Origin: a bacterium
Lineage (GTDB): Bacteria; Pseudomonadota; Gammaproteobacteria; Pseudomonadales; Moraxellaceae
Reading direction: 5' to 3'
Assembly (NCBI GenBank): GCA_029945725.1
Contig: JAQSDB010000008.1
Location: 248,001-312,000, forward strand
Length of the DNA stretch: 64,000 nt
Within the stretch, counting starts at the first letter, position 1. Every line of letters starts with the position of its first letter. A model generated the notes under the pieces. The model saw only the letters and a program-made list of their open reading frames with translations. It searched no databases and was not told the origin of the DNA. Below are positions 10,900 to 20,540 of the stretch, piece after piece. The position numbers were made by a program, and so were the translations under genes.

Positions 10900-11310
10900 A
10901 TGCAGGATATTGCCGATGCCATAGGCCGGGAACGCGTAGCCTTGGTGGTCGACCGCTTCTACGACCGCATCCGCCAGCATCCCTCGCTGCAATACCCGTT
11001 TGCCAGCGTGCACGACTGGCCAGCCCACAAGGAGATACTGACGCATTTCTGGTGGGTGACGCTGGGTGGCAAACGCTATCTGGATTACTCCTACCAGGTT
11101 GCCGGCAAGCATGCCGAAGCTGGCTTCACGCCCGCGCTGCTGGCCGACTGGCTGGCCCTGTTCCGGGAAATCATCCAGGCAGAAATTCCTGCCGGGCTCG
11201 CTGCCGGCTGGCTGGAACGTGCCGAGCGCATAGGGCAGTCGCTGACCTATATGCACGAAGTCGCGCAACGCAGGCAGCCACTGCCGCCCGCACTGTTCAA
11301 GCCCGCGTGA
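10900..11310 (+). CDS. Truncated hemoglobin, group III-like
   Basis: A 136-residue globin starting MQDIADAIG, chosen because AGGAGC lies just before this ATG; an in-frame ATG 11 codons upstream lacks a good ribosome site. Globin features are [11 protein letters not shown], the distal region HFWWVTLGG, and the proximal histidine in [20 protein letters not shown], a spacing typical of group III truncated hemoglobins. Members bind heme and are linked to oxygen, nitric oxide or peroxide chemistry; the role here is not known. It stands alone between rpmE and priA. Confidence 0.85.
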   Translation: MQDIADAIGRERVALVVDRFYDRIRQHPSLQYPFASVHDWPAHKEILTHFWWVTLGGKRYLDYSYQVAGKHAEAGFTPALLADWLALFREIIQAEIPAGLAAGWLERAERIGQSLTYMHEVAQRRQPLPPALFKPA

Positions 11311-11371
11311 ATTGAGGACATCCGGCAGCAACAACTCCTGCATACACATGACAAGCTGATAAGCTCGCCCC

Positions 11372-13594
11372 ATGACACGGCGTTACCTGCAACTGGCCCT
11401 GCCCTCACCGCTGCGCCAGACCTTCGACTACATCCTGCCCGCAAAAATCGACCCGCCTCCGGTCGGCGGGCGCGTACGCGTGCCCTTTGGCCGCCAGGAA
11501 CTGATCGGCATCTGCCTTGGCATCAGCGAACACACCACGGTTCCCGATGCCAAACTGAAAGCCGCCATCGAGACCCTTGATAGCGAGCCGGTACTGCCAG
11601 ACAGCCTGTTCACGCTCTGCCGCTGGGCCGCCGAGTATTACCAGCATCCCCTCGGCGAGGTCTTCGATACCGCGCTTCCGGTGCTGCTGCGTCAGGGCGA
11701 AGGTCTTGCGGCACCCGGTGAAATCCGCTGGCGGCCAACGCGGCTCGGCGAGCTCTACCCGCTGGATGGCAGCATCAAGCGGGCGCACAAACAGCTCGCG
11801 GCGCTGATGACGCTGCGTGAATACCCGGAAGGCATGATCGTGCCGCTGCTGAGCGGCCTCGGAATCGAACGCCCGACCTTGCTGGCGCTGGAAAAAAAGC
11901 AGCTGGTGGAACGCATTTCACTGGCCCCGCCGGCCGCAGAAAAAGCCCTGACGGGTTTGCGCGAGCCGCCCCTGTCCCTGAATCCCGAACAGAAAACAGC
12001 GGTGGATGACGTCAGCGTCAGCCTCGGCCGTTTCCAGCCTTTTTTATTGTTTGGCGTCACCGGCAGCGGCAAAACCGAAGTGTATCTGCAGGCCATTGCC
12101 GCCGTGCTGGCACGCGGCGAGCAGGCCCTGGTCCTGGTACCGGAAATCGGACTGGCGCCGCAAACGGTGGCGCGTTTTCACGCCCGCTTTCAAACCGAGA
12201 TTGCCGTACTGCATTCGGGACGCAATGAACGCGAGCGCCTTGATGCCTGGCGGGCCGCGCGCAGCGGCCGCGCCGGCATTGTCATCGGCACGCGCTCGGC
12301 GGTGTTCACGCCACTGGCCCGCCCCGGCCTGATCATTGTCGATGAAGAGCATGATCTTTCCTTCAAGCAGCAAGACGGCTTCCGCTATAACGCCCGCGAT
12401 CTGGCGGTACGACGCGCACAACTGGAAAACACGCCGGTGCTGCTGGGATCCGCGACGCCGTCGCTGGAATCACTGGCCAATGCGCGCAGCCAGCGTTATC
12501 GCCTGCTTACCCTGAAGCAGCGTGCCGCCGGCGCCGGCGAGCCCCTGTTCAAGCTGATTGACCTGCGCCACCAGCCCTTGCGTGAAGGTTTTTCCGAACC
12601 GCTGATCAACATCATGTCGCGCACGCTGGAGCGCGGCGAACAGGTGCTGGTGTTCATCAACCGTCGCGGCTTTGCGCCCGTACTGCTCTGCCACGATTGC
12701 GGCTGGCAGGCGCACTGCAAACGCTGCGATGCGCGTCCGACCCTGCATCGCCCGGCGTTTCCCGGCCAGGGCATGCGTCTGCACTGCCATCACTGCGGCA
12801 CTGAATCAGCACCTCCGGTGCAGTGCCCGTCCTGCGGTTCTACCGACCTGCGCCCGGTCGGCATCGGCACCGAACGTGCCGACGATCTTTTGCGCCAGCG
12901 TTTTCCGAAAACACCGCTGTTCCGTGTCGACCGTGACAGCACCCGGCGCAAGGACGCCCTCGCCACGCTCTACCACGACATCCACGCCGCCGATGCCGCC
13001 ATTCTGGTCGGCACGCAAATGCTGGCCAAGGGCCATCACTTTCCCAACGTCACGCTGGTTGCCCTGCTGGATATTGATGGCGGGCTCTTCGGTGCCGACT
13101 TCCGTGCCCCCGAGCACATGGCGCAACTGATCGTGCAGGTGGCCGGGCGCGCCGGGCGCGCCGAAAAACCCGGACTGGTGCTGTTGCAGACGCATCAGCC
13201 CGAGCATCCGCTGCTGCACGAACTCATCAGCACCGGCTATGCCGCCTTTGCCGAACGTGCACTGGAAGAACGCCGGCAACTGGCCTTCCCGCCAGCCGGC
13301 TTTCTTGTGCTGATACGCGCCGAGGCCACCCGGGCAGAGACTCCAACGGAATTTCTGGAGGCCGTTGCCGGCATCGCCACCGGCCTTGGCATCGCGGATG
13401 TGCAGTACTGGGGGCCGGTACCCGCGCCCATGGAAAAACGCGCGGGACGCTTTCGCGCCCATCTGCTGCTGCAGGCCACACGACGCGCGCCGCTGCACGA
13501 ACTGCTGGCCCTGCTGGTTCCGCGCATTGAAAGCCTGCCCGCTGCACGCCGCGTGCGCTGGTCGGTCGATGTCGACCCGCAGGAACTGGGCTAG
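11372..13594 (+). CDS. priA: Primosomal replication-restart helicase PriA
   Basis: A 3'-5' DNA helicase of 740 residues that reloads the replisome at stalled forks. It has the N-terminal 3'-DNA-end binding domain (RQTFDYILP), Walker A GVTGSGKTEVY, DEEH box VDEEHDLSFKQ, and eight zinc-binding cysteines in CHDCGWQAHCKRC and HCHHCG...CPSCGS. The helicase motifs VGTQMLAKGHHFPNV and QVAGRAGRAEKPG follow. The length is usual. A REP-like pair lies directly behind the stop. Confidence 0.97.
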   Translation: MTRRYLQLALPSPLRQTFDYILPAKIDPPPVGGRVRVPFGRQELIGICLGISEHTTVPDAKLKAAIETLDSEPVLPDSLFTLCRWAAEYYQHPLGEVFDTALPVLLRQGEGLAAPGEIRWRPTRLGELYPLDGSIKRAHKQLAALMTLREYPEGMIVPLLSGLGIERPTLLALEKKQLVERISLAPPAAEKALTGLREPPLSLNPEQKTAVDDVSVSLGRFQPFLLFGVTGSGKTEVYLQAIAAVLARGEQALVLVPEIGLAPQTVARFHARFQTEIAVLHSGRNERERLDAWRAARSGRAGIVIGTRSAVFTPLARPGLIIVDEEHDLSFKQQDGFRYNARDLAVRRAQLENTPVLLGSATPSLESLANARSQRYRLLTLKQRAAGAGEPLFKLIDLRHQPLREGFSEPLINIMSRTLERGEQVLVFINRRGFAPVLLCHDCGWQAHCKRCDARPTLHRPAFPGQGMRLHCHHCGTESAPPVQCPSCGSTDLRPVGIGTERADDLLRQRFPKTPLFRVDRDSTRRKDALATLYHDIHAADAAILVGTQMLAKGHHFPNVTLVALLDIDGGLFGADFRAPEHMAQLIVQVAGRAGRAEKPGLVLLQTHQPEHPLLHELISTGYAAFAERALEERRQLAFPPAGFLVLIRAEATRAETPTEFLEAVAGIATGLGIADVQYWGPVPAPMEKRAGRFRAHLLLQATRRAPLHELLALLVPRIESLPAARRVRWSVDVDPQELG

Positions 13595-13603
13595 CCCGCA
13601 CCC

Positions 13604-13672
13604 CGCAGGAGCGGCTTCGGCCGCGAACACTTGCGCAGGTTGATGGTATTCGCGGCTAAAGCCGCCCCTGCA
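13604..13672. repeat. REP-like inverted pair (BIME type)
   Basis: Two imperfect palindromic elements in opposite orientation lie between priA and argS. The first (13604-13630) carries GCAGGAGCGGCTTCGGCCGC and the second (13646-13672) GCGGCTAAAGCCGCCCCTGC, 15 bp apart. Their sequence is very close to Pseudomonas REP elements (TTCGCGG...CCGC...CCTGC type), which are mobilised by RAYT transposases. No RAYT gene is in the window. Confidence 0.75.
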
Positions 13673-13689
13673 AAACCCCTCCAAGCCAA

Positions 13690-13718
13690 TAGGGTTTCCC
13701 TTCCGGCTTCGCTACAAT
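13690..13718 (+). promoter_or_regulatory. Candidate promoter of argS
   Basis: TACAAT at 13713-13718 is a good -10, about 58 bp before the argS ATG. The sequence 17 bp further upstream (TAGGGT) is a weak -35, so only the -10 carries the call. Confidence 0.35.
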
Positions 13719-13776
13719 CGCGGGTCTCGTTTTAGCGCACGGCCACGCGGCCCCGCTCACTGATGAAAAGCCGCAC

Positions 13777-15519
13777 ATGAAAACCCAGCTTGAATCCCTG
13801 CTCTCCCACGCCCTTGCCACCCTGAAAACCCGGGGCCTGCTGCCGGCCGATTTCCAGCCCGCCATCCAGATCGAGCGCACCAAGGATCGGACTCATGGCG
13901 ACTGGGCGACCAATATCGCCCTGATGTCAGCCAAGACAGCCGGCAAAAAACCACGTGAGATTGCCGACGCCCTCGTCGCTGCACTGCCGATAGCCGGCAT
14001 TGTCAGTAAAGTGGAAATCGCAGGCCCCGGCTTCATCAATTTCTTTCTGGCCGAAGATTTTCTCGGCCGGCAATTGCAGGTGGCACTACGCGATGCGCGC
14101 CTGAATATCCCGGCAGCAAAAACACCACAAACCGTGGTGGTGGATTATTCCGGCCCTAATCTCGCCAAAGAAATGCATGTCGGCCATCTGCGTTCCACCA
14201 TCATCGGTGATGCGGTGGTGCGCACGCTGGAATTCCTCGGCCACAACGTTGTACGCCAGAATCATGTCGGCGACTGGGGCACCCAGTTCGGCATGCTGAT
14301 CGCCTACCTGGAGGAGCAGCCCGCCACCGGCAACGACGCCGCGCTCGCGGATCTGGAAGTCTTTTACCGCGCCGCGAAAAAGCGCTTCGACGAATCGGAA
14401 GAGTTTGCCAATCGCGCCCGCGCGCTCGTGGTGGCCCTGCAAGGCGGCGACCCTGACTGCCTGGCAAAATGGCGCGAGTTCACCCGTACTTCCCTCAAAC
14501 ACTGCCTTGAGGTTTACCAGCGTCTCGGTGTCAGCCTGAGTACCGACGATGTGCGCGGTGAAAGCGCCTACAACCCTGATCTTTCTGTTGTGGTTGCTGA
14601 GCTGAAAAAAGCAGGATTGCTGAGAGAGAGTGAAGGCGCCCAATGTGTGTTTCTTGATGAATTCAAGAACAAGGAAGGCGAGCCTCTGCCGGTGATCGTG
14701 CAGAAAGCTGATGGTGGCTATCTCTATGCCACCTCCGATCTGGCCGCGCTGCGTTATCGTCAGCAGACACTGGGGGCCAACCGTATTCTTTACTTTGTTG
14801 ACCAGCGCCAGGCCCTGCATTTCCAGCAAATCTTCGCTGTTGCCAAGCTGGCCAGCTTTGTAAAAGCGGATACCGAACTGGCTCATCTCGGCTTCGGCAC
14901 CATGAATGGGCCGGATGGCAAGCCCTTCAAGACCCGCGATGGCGGCACGGTGAAACTCATTGACCTGCTTGATGAAGCTGAACAGCGCGCGCTTGACCTC
15001 GTACGCGAAAAAAATCCGCAGCTGGACGAGATATCCCTGAAAGAAATCGCCGGTACGGTGGGCATCGCCTCGGTGAAATACGCCGACCTTTCGAAAAACC
15101 GCACGAGCGACTACATCTTCAACTTCGATCAAATGCTGAGCTTCGAAGGCAATACGGCGCCCTACCTGCTTTATGCCTACACTCGCGTCGCCGCCATTTT
15201 CCGGCGTGCAGAAATCAACCCGGACACACTGACAGGCGATCTCCTGCTTCAGGCCCGGCAGGAGCAGGAACTGGGCAACAGGCTTTTGCAATTTTCCGAA
15301 GTGCTGGAGGTGGTCGCCCAAAAAGGACTTCCCAACCTCCTGTGCAACTATCTTTATGAGCTGGCGGGAACTTTCTCTGCCTTTTATGAACAATGCCCGG
15401 TGCTGACCGCCGAAAGCGAAGCACTGAAGCAAAGCCGCCTGCAACTTTCCTGGCTCACCGCGCGCACCCTGAAGTCCGGCCTTGGATTACTGGGCATCAA
15501 AACGCTTGAGCGCATGTAA
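13777..15519 (+). CDS. argS: Arginyl-tRNA synthetase
   Basis: Class I aminoacyl-tRNA synthetase charging tRNA-Arg; 580 residues. The N-terminal Add-1 domain recognises the tRNA D-loop. The HIGH-type motif is HVGH in [15 protein letters not shown]. As in most ArgRS enzymes there is no KMSKS; the equivalent loop is [13 protein letters not shown]. The C-terminal DALR anticodon-binding domain includes [16 protein letters not shown] and ends [17 protein letters not shown]. The order argS-SPOR-hslV-hslU is standard in Pseudomonas relatives. Confidence 0.97.
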   Translation: MKTQLESLLSHALATLKTRGLLPADFQPAIQIERTKDRTHGDWATNIALMSAKTAGKKPREIADALVAALPIAGIVSKVEIAGPGFINFFLAEDFLGRQLQVALRDARLNIPAAKTPQTVVVDYSGPNLAKEMHVGHLRSTIIGDAVVRTLEFLGHNVVRQNHVGDWGTQFGMLIAYLEEQPATGNDAALADLEVFYRAAKKRFDESEEFANRARALVVALQGGDPDCLAKWREFTRTSLKHCLEVYQRLGVSLSTDDVRGESAYNPDLSVVVAELKKAGLLRESEGAQCVFLDEFKNKEGEPLPVIVQKADGGYLYATSDLAALRYRQQTLGANRILYFVDQRQALHFQQIFAVAKLASFVKADTELAHLGFGTMNGPDGKPFKTRDGGTVKLIDLLDEAEQRALDLVREKNPQLDEISLKEIAGTVGIASVKYADLSKNRTSDYIFNFDQMLSFEGNTAPYLLYAYTRVAAIFRRAEINPDTLTGDLLLQARQEQELGNRLLQFSEVLEVVAQKGLPNLLCNYLYELAGTFSAFYEQCPVLTAESEALKQSRLQLSWLTARTLKSGLGLLGIKTLERM

Positions 15520-15545
15520 AGGCAAAAAAGGAACTCAAGAAAAAA

Positions 15546-16196
15546 ATGGCCAAAGCCACTACAAAGAAACCGGCTCCCCACAAAGGCGCCAGTCGCAACA
15601 GCAAAGCTTCATCACGCCGCGGGGTTCCCGGCTGGCTGTGGCTGCTGCTCGGCCTGGCCGTCGGCATTTTTGTCGCCTTTCTCTGGCACCTGTGGGAACT
15701 GCGCAAGGAAAGCAGCGCAAAAACGCCGGTGGCTGTGGTAGCCGCCGCCGGAAAGAAATCCGGAGACATTGCCAACGCCCCCGCCAGCACCGCCAGTGGC
15801 AAGGGCGAGGAACCGCGCTTTGATTTCTATACCCTGCTGCCCAACCAGCAGGCCATGTCGAACAAGCCTGCAGCCAGCAAGCCGCAGGAACCTGCCACCA
15901 CCACCCCCATGATACCGGACAGCACGGCCAAAGCGGCCGGTGCTGCCAGTTCGATCAAGGAGCCCGCCTATTTCCTGCAGGCCGGCTCCTTCAAAAGCGA
16001 GGCCGAAGCCGACAAACGCCGCGCCAGTATTCTCCTGCTGGGCCTGCCGGTGAAAATCCTGAAAGTCCCGGCCAAACCCGGCGAGACGTGGTATCGCGTT
16101 GTTGTCGGCCCGATCCGGGGCAAGGACAGCCTGCAGTCCGCGCGCACCAGCCTGCGCAGCAACGGCGTGGAGACCATGGTGATGAAGCACGGCTAG
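15546..16196 (+). CDS. SPOR-domain protein, FtsN-like
   Basis: A 216-residue bitopic protein with a basic cytoplasmic tail (AKATTKKPAPHKG), one transmembrane helix (about 29-50), an Ala/Pro/Lys-rich periplasmic linker and a C-terminal SPOR domain (YFLQAGSFKSEAEADKRRAS to the end). This is the architecture of FtsN, the late divisome activator that binds denuded septal glycan. It lies 26 bp behind argS and ahead of hslV, the position of the FtsN-like gene in pseudomonads. The second SPOR protein of the window sits next to aroB. Confidence 0.82.
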   Translation: MAKATTKKPAPHKGASRNSKASSRRGVPGWLWLLLGLAVGIFVAFLWHLWELRKESSAKTPVAVVAAAGKKSGDIANAPASTASGKGEEPRFDFYTLLPNQQAMSNKPAASKPQEPATTTPMIPDSTAKAAGAASSIKEPAYFLQAGSFKSEAEADKRRASILLLGLPVKILKVPAKPGETWYRVVVGPIRGKDSLQSARTSLRSNGVETMVMKHG

Positions 16197-16284
16197 TGCA
16201 GCGCCCTCGCGCTTGAATTCGGGATGACCTCCCCCACATAGGTTTGACTATTCATCGTCAAGCCCCGAGCGGGAAGGTGTCTCT

Positions 16285-16836
16285 GTGACCACCATAGTGT
16301 CTGTACGCCGCGGCAATCTCGTCGCACTCGGTGGTGATGGCCAGGTTTCCCTGGGCAACACCGTCATGAAAGGCAATGCACGAAAGGTTCGCCGCCTTTA
16401 CAACAACCAGGTCATCGCCGGCTTTGCCGGTGGCACGGCCGATGCCTTCACCCTGTTTGATTATTTTGAAACCAAACTGCAGAAACACTCCGGCAATCTG
16501 GTCAAGGCCGCCGTCGAACTCGCCAAGGACTGGCGCACCGACCGCTCCCTGCGCCGCCTTGAAGCCATGCTGGTGGTAGCCGACAAAACCGCCTCGCTGA
16601 TCATCACCGGCAACGGTGACGTACTGGAACCGGAAGCCGGCATTCTTGCCATCGGCTCCGGTGGCAATTACGCACAGGCCGCTGCCATCGCCCTCGTTGA
16701 AAACACCGATCTCGATGCACGCACCATTGTCGAAAAAGCACTGACCATTGCCGGCGACATTTGCGTCTTCACCAATCACACCTTCCTCATCGAGTCGCTG
16801 GAAATCGAACCGGCAAAAAAAGGCGGTGCGGCATGA
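16285..16836 (+). CDS. hslV: ATP-dependent protease proteolytic subunit HslV
   Basis: Threonine protease of the HslUV complex, a double ring of six subunits. Translation starts at GTG. The next codon is Thr ([10 protein letters not shown]), which becomes the catalytic N-terminal nucleophile once Met is removed; this fixes the start. Further family blocks are [28 protein letters not shown] and [11 protein letters not shown]. The length (183 residues) is usual. The stop overlaps the hslU start by 4 bp (ATGA). Confidence 0.97.
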   Translation: MTTIVSVRRGNLVALGGDGQVSLGNTVMKGNARKVRRLYNNQVIAGFAGGTADAFTLFDYFETKLQKHSGNLVKAAVELAKDWRTDRSLRRLEAMLVVADKTASLIITGNGDVLEPEAGILAIGSGGNYAQAAAIALVENTDLDARTIVEKALTIAGDICVFTNHTFLIESLEIEPAKKGGAA

Positions 16837-18203
16837 GCGAAAACCAGAGCCAGATGACCCCGCGCGAAATCGTGCATGAGCTTGACCGTCATATTGTCGG
16901 CCAGACGGCAGCCAAACGCGCCGTCGCGCTCGCCCTGCGCAACCGCTGGCGGCGCATGCAGGTCGATGAAGCCCATCGCAATGAAATCACGCCGAAAAAC
17001 ATCCTGATGATCGGCCCGACCGGTGTCGGTAAAACCGAAATTGCGCGTCGTCTGGCGCGCCTGGCGAACGCACCCTTCATCAAGGTGGAAGCGACAAAAT
17101 TCACCGAAGTCGGTTATGTTGGCCGCGATGTCGAAACCATTATTCGCGACCTCGCCGACATGGCCATGAAGATGACGCGCGAACAGGAAATGCAGAAAGT
17201 CGAGCATCGCGCCTTTGAAGCGGCCGAGGAGCGCGTGCTGGATGCCCTGCTGCCACCGGCCCGCGGCAGCGACTGGAGCAGCACCACGCCCGCCGCCAGC
17301 AACGACAGCTCGCACGGCAACACGCGCCAGGTCTTCCGCAAAAAACTGCGTGAAGGCGAGCTGGACGACCGCGAAATTGAAATCGATGTCGCCCAGGGCA
17401 GCGTCGGCGTCAACATCATGGCGCCGCCCGGCATGGAAGACATGAGCAACCAGCTGCAAAGCCTGTTTGCCAATATGGGTCAGGGCAAAAGCAAAACGCG
17501 GCGCCTGAAAATCCGCGAAGCCATGAAACTCCTGCAGGAAGAAGAGGCCGGCAAGCTGCTCGACGAGGAAGAGGTCAAGGCAAAAGCCATGACGGCCGTT
17601 GAACAGAACGGCATTGTGTTTATTGATGAAATCGACAAGGTCTGCCGGCGCGGCGAAACCCAGGGTGCCGATGTCTCGCGTGAAGGCGTGCAGCGCGACT
17701 TGCTGCCCCTGATTGAGGGCTGCACCGTCAACACCAAATACGGCATGGTGAAAACCGATCACATCCTGTTTATCGCCTCCGGTGCCTTTCACCTGTCACG
17801 GCCTTCCGACCTGATTCCGGAGCTGCAGGGCCGCCTGCCGATCCGGGTGGAACTGGAAGCGCTTTCACCGTCGGATTTCGAGCGCATTCTCACCGAACCG
17901 CATTTCTCGCTGACCCAGCAGTATGAAGCCCTGCTCAATGCCGAAGGCCTGAAAATAGAATTCACGCCGGAGTGCATCAAGTGTCTGGCGGAAATGGCCT
18001 GGCAGGTGAATGAACGCACCGAGAATATCGGTGCGCGCCGCCTGCACACCGTGCTGGAGCGCCTGCTGGAAGAAATCTCTTTCAATGCCGGCGATCTGGC
18101 CACCGAACGCAAGGGTGAATTGCTCCTCATCACCGCCGATGATGTGCAAAAGCATCTCGGCAATCTGGTGCAGGATGAAGACCTGAGCCGCTTTATTCTT
18201 TAA
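16833..18203 (+). CDS. hslU: ATP-dependent protease ATPase subunit HslU
   Basis: AAA+ unfoldase that feeds HslV; 456 residues from the ATG overlapping the hslV stop. Visible are Walker [10 protein letters not shown], the pore loop GYVG in [12 protein letters not shown], Walker B VFIDEIDK, the helical I-domain (about 110-245, charged and variable), sensor 1 (LFIASGAF) and the C-terminal tail EDLSRFIL that docks into HslV. A strong hairpin follows 8 bp behind the stop. hslUV are normally heat-shock genes; no sigma-32 promoter could be picked out with confidence. Confidence 0.97.
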   Translation: MSENQSQMTPREIVHELDRHIVGQTAAKRAVALALRNRWRRMQVDEAHRNEITPKNILMIGPTGVGKTEIARRLARLANAPFIKVEATKFTEVGYVGRDVETIIRDLADMAMKMTREQEMQKVEHRAFEAAEERVLDALLPPARGSDWSSTTPAASNDSSHGNTRQVFRKKLREGELDDREIEIDVAQGSVGVNIMAPPGMEDMSNQLQSLFANMGQGKSKTRRLKIREAMKLLQEEEAGKLLDEEEVKAKAMTAVEQNGIVFIDEIDKVCRRGETQGADVSREGVQRDLLPLIEGCTVNTKYGMVKTDHILFIASGAFHLSRPSDLIPELQGRLPIRVELEALSPSDFERILTEPHFSLTQQYEALLNAEGLKIEFTPECIKCLAEMAWQVNERTENIGARRLHTVLERLLEEISFNAGDLATERKGELLLITADDVQKHLGNLVQDEDLSRFIL

Positions 18204-18211
18204 GGAGCTAC

Positions 18212-18240
18212 CCCCTGCTCCCGCCTGGCGGGAGCAGGGG
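18212..18240 (+). promoter_or_regulatory. Perfect 29-nt palindrome covering the ribosome site of the DUF971 gene
   Basis: CCCCTGCTCCCGCC and its exact complement flank a single T. The RNA could fold into a GC-rich stem of at least 11 bp directly behind hslU. The right arm contains AGGGG, the best Shine-Dalgarno sequence for the next gene, 6 bp before its ATG. No T-run follows, so it is not a classic intrinsic terminator. It may slow translation of the next gene or protect the 3' end of the hslVU message. Confidence 0.6.
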
Positions 18241-18246
18241 AACACC

Positions 18247-18627
18247 ATGAAAGCCCCAGCCCCCGGCGAACTCCGCTACCAGAAAGAAACCCGCGAACTT
18301 GTCATCGGCTACGATGACGGCCGTTTTGTGCTCGGCGCCGAATTCCTGCGCGTGCATTCACCCTCAGCCGAAGTACAGGGCCATGGTGGTGAAGGCGGCG
18401 TGCTGCCGCGCCACAAGGAAAGCGTCAGCATCACGGCCATCGAACAGGTGGGCAATTACGCCGTGAAGATCCGTTTCTCCGACGGCCACGACACCGGCCT
18501 TTACAGCTGGGACTGGCTGCGCAAGCTCTGCCTGGAGCAGGAAGCCCTCGCGCAGGAATACCGGCAGAAACTGCTCGACGAGCCCGACCCTGCCAGTGGC
18601 GTCGGTGTTGTGCGTTTCACCCCCTGA
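18247..18627 (+). CDS. DUF971 family protein (GBBH-like N-terminal domain)
   Basis: A 126-residue protein made of one DUF971 domain, the fold found at the N-terminus of gamma-butyrobetaine hydroxylase. Recognisable blocks are ELRYQKETRELVIGYDDG, LGAEFLRVHSPSAEVQGHG, and the strongly conserved DGHDTGLYSWDWLRKLC. In pseudomonads the gene regularly follows hslU. Its biochemical role is not known. Its ribosome site is buried in the palindrome just upstream. Confidence 0.88.
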   Translation: MKAPAPGELRYQKETRELVIGYDDGRFVLGAEFLRVHSPSAEVQGHGGEGGVLPRHKESVSITAIEQVGNYAVKIRFSDGHDTGLYSWDWLRKLCLEQEALAQEYRQKLLDEPDPASGVGVVRFTP

Positions 18628-18865
18628 GCCTGACGGTGAAAGTCCTTCAGGCTTCGTCCTGCGCCTGATCCCTGCGGGCCCTCTGCGCAGCCCCGCCCAT
18701 CCGTCACAGAAGACCGGATTTACCCTGCCCCCCGGCGGACGAGCGCTGTACAATCCGCCCGCCGGCAGGACGCCGTGCGCCCCCAACCCCCTGGAGGCAA
18801 GCAAAAACCTGATGCAGATCAGTTGCTTGCCAGACACTCCAGCCTCTGCTGCGGAGACGATACTG

Positions 18866-19642
18866 ATGAACGAAGCCAGCCCGGAAGCCCGCATACCCGG
18901 CCTCGTCTACACCCCTGAAGGCCAGCCCCTGCGCCGGGAAGACATCAAGACCCTGGCCGACCAGATGCGTTATGAGCTCGGCCGTTATCGCGCCTGGCGT
19001 GGTCATCACGACGAGGACTTCCGGCAGAAATTCATCGCCGTGCAGCAGAACCAGGCCGCCCGCCTCAAGCGTACGCACGCTGACCTGCTCAACGACCCGC
19101 GCTACCAGGCGGTCACCCAGTTTTTCCTCAACGAACTCTATGGCGGTCTCGACCTCACCGAGCTGGCGCGCGAAATGGAACGCGCCCTGCCCATCGCCAC
19201 GCGCCTGCTGCCGGAATCGGTCATGCGCACCTCTGCGGTTGCCCTGGAGCTGAATGCGCTCACCGGCGAGCTGGATGAAGCCGTTACCGCCATGCTGTTC
19301 GAGACCATGGGCGTCACGGAAATCACCGACAAGGCCGTGATCGAGGCCTACCGCGCCTGCGACCAGCATGCCGAGCGTCATCACCAGATGGGTCTGCTGG
19401 CCGAACTCGGTGGCGGCCTTGACCGCTACGTGCGTTCGCGCGTGATTTACGCCACCTTCCGGATTGCCCACCGCCCCGCGAAAATGGCCGGTCTGGGTGG
19501 TCTCTATGACTTCCTCGGTCGCGGCTTTGACGTGATGCGGCCCATGGGGTCAGCGCACGACTTCCTTGGCCTCTTCGTGTCCCGCGAACTCGCCATCGTC
19601 GACAACATCCATGCCGGCAAGGCCGATCCCTTCGTTATCTGA
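18866..19642 (+). CDS. Conserved protein with an FFLNELYG motif (FFLEELY-type family)
   Basis: A 258-residue soluble protein with no signal peptide or membrane segment, mostly helical by composition. Its most telling block is TQFFLNELYGGLDLTELARE, matching a family of uncharacterised proteobacterial proteins known by the motif FFLEELY. Other dense blocks are RYRAWRGHHDEDFRQKF, ALELNALTGELDEAV and the C-terminal ELAIVDNIHAGKADPFVI. I chose this ATG for GGAG 10 bp upstream; an in-frame ATG 18 codons earlier is possible. It lies ahead of ubiE with a 129-bp spacer. Function is unknown. Confidence 0.75.
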   Translation: MNEASPEARIPGLVYTPEGQPLRREDIKTLADQMRYELGRYRAWRGHHDEDFRQKFIAVQQNQAARLKRTHADLLNDPRYQAVTQFFLNELYGGLDLTELAREMERALPIATRLLPESVMRTSAVALELNALTGELDEAVTAMLFETMGVTEITDKAVIEAYRACDQHAERHHQMGLLAELGGGLDRYVRSRVIYATFRIAHRPAKMAGLGGLYDFLGRGFDVMRPMGSAHDFLGLFVSRELAIVDNIHAGKADPFVI

Positions 19643-19771
19643 AGCGGGTTTGACCTCGATCCACGCCGGAATCGCTGTCGTGCTTGCCAGCCCGGCGGCG
19701 ACCGGCTGACAATGCCGGTCTCGTTTGGGGCCTGTCTTGTCCCGGCCCGTTTTCTTGCAGGTAACCGCGTC

Positions 19772-20527
19772 ATGTCCTCTGATCAGGAATCCACCACCCA
19801 TTTCGGTTACCAGACGGTTCCCACCGGACAGAAAGCCAAAAAAGTGGCCGAGGTCTTCCATTCCGTGGCGGCCCGCTACGACCTGATGAACGATCTCATG
19901 TCCATGGGCGTGCACCGCTTGTGGAAGCGCTACACCATTGAAATGGCCGGCGTCCGGACCGGACAGAAAGTCCTGGATATCGCCGGCGGCACCGGCGATC
20001 TCGCCCGCGCTTTCAGCAAGCGTGTCGGCCCGACCGGCAACGTGATCCTCTCCGACATCAATGCCTCCATGCTCGGTGTCGGTCGCGACAAGCTGATTGA
20101 TGCCGGCCTCTCGCAGAATCTCGAGTTCGTGCAGGCCAATGCCGAATGCCTGCCCTTTGCCGACAACAGTTTTGATCTGGTGACGATTGCCTTCGGCCTG
20201 CGCAATGTCACCGACAAGGATTCCGCGCTGCGTTCCATGTTCCGCGTGCTGAAACCGGGCGGACGCCTGCTGGTTCTGGAGTTTTCCAAGCCGGTGATCG
20301 AGCCGCTGTCGAAAGTCTACGACGCCTACTCTTTCAGCATATTGCCGGCACTCGGCCAGCTCATCACGCAGGATGCCGAAAGTTATCGTTACCTCGCCGA
20401 ATCCATCCGCATGCACCCGGATCAGGAAACCCTGAAGGGCATGATGGACAGCGCCGGTTTCGAGCGCACGGATTATCACAATCTCACCGGCGGCATTGTC
20501 GCCCTGCATCGCGGCTTCAAGCTGTAA
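19772..20527 (+). CDS. ubiE: Ubiquinone/menaquinone C-methyltransferase UbiE
   Basis: SAM-dependent C-methyltransferase of ubiquinone (and menaquinone) synthesis; 251 residues from the ATG opening [17 protein letters not shown]. The start is fixed by the family N-terminus [11 protein letters not shown] motif I is [12 protein letters not shown], followed by [20 protein letters not shown] and RNVTDK, with the signature [15 protein letters not shown]. It begins the ubiE-ubiJ-ubiB run, 13 bp ahead of ubiJ. Confidence 0.97.
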   Translation: MSSDQESTTHFGYQTVPTGQKAKKVAEVFHSVAARYDLMNDLMSMGVHRLWKRYTIEMAGVRTGQKVLDIAGGTGDLARAFSKRVGPTGNVILSDINASMLGVGRDKLIDAGLSQNLEFVQANAECLPFADNSFDLVTIAFGLRNVTDKDSALRSMFRVLKPGGRLLVLEFSKPVIEPLSKVYDAYSFSILPALGQLITQDAESYRYLAESIRMHPDQETLKGMMDSAGFERTDYHNLTGGIVALHRGFKL

Positions 20528-20540
20528 TGGAGAGTAAGCT

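Noticed and set aside
14086-15444. Minus-strand open frame opposite argS
   Set aside because: argS is complete and certain on the plus strand.
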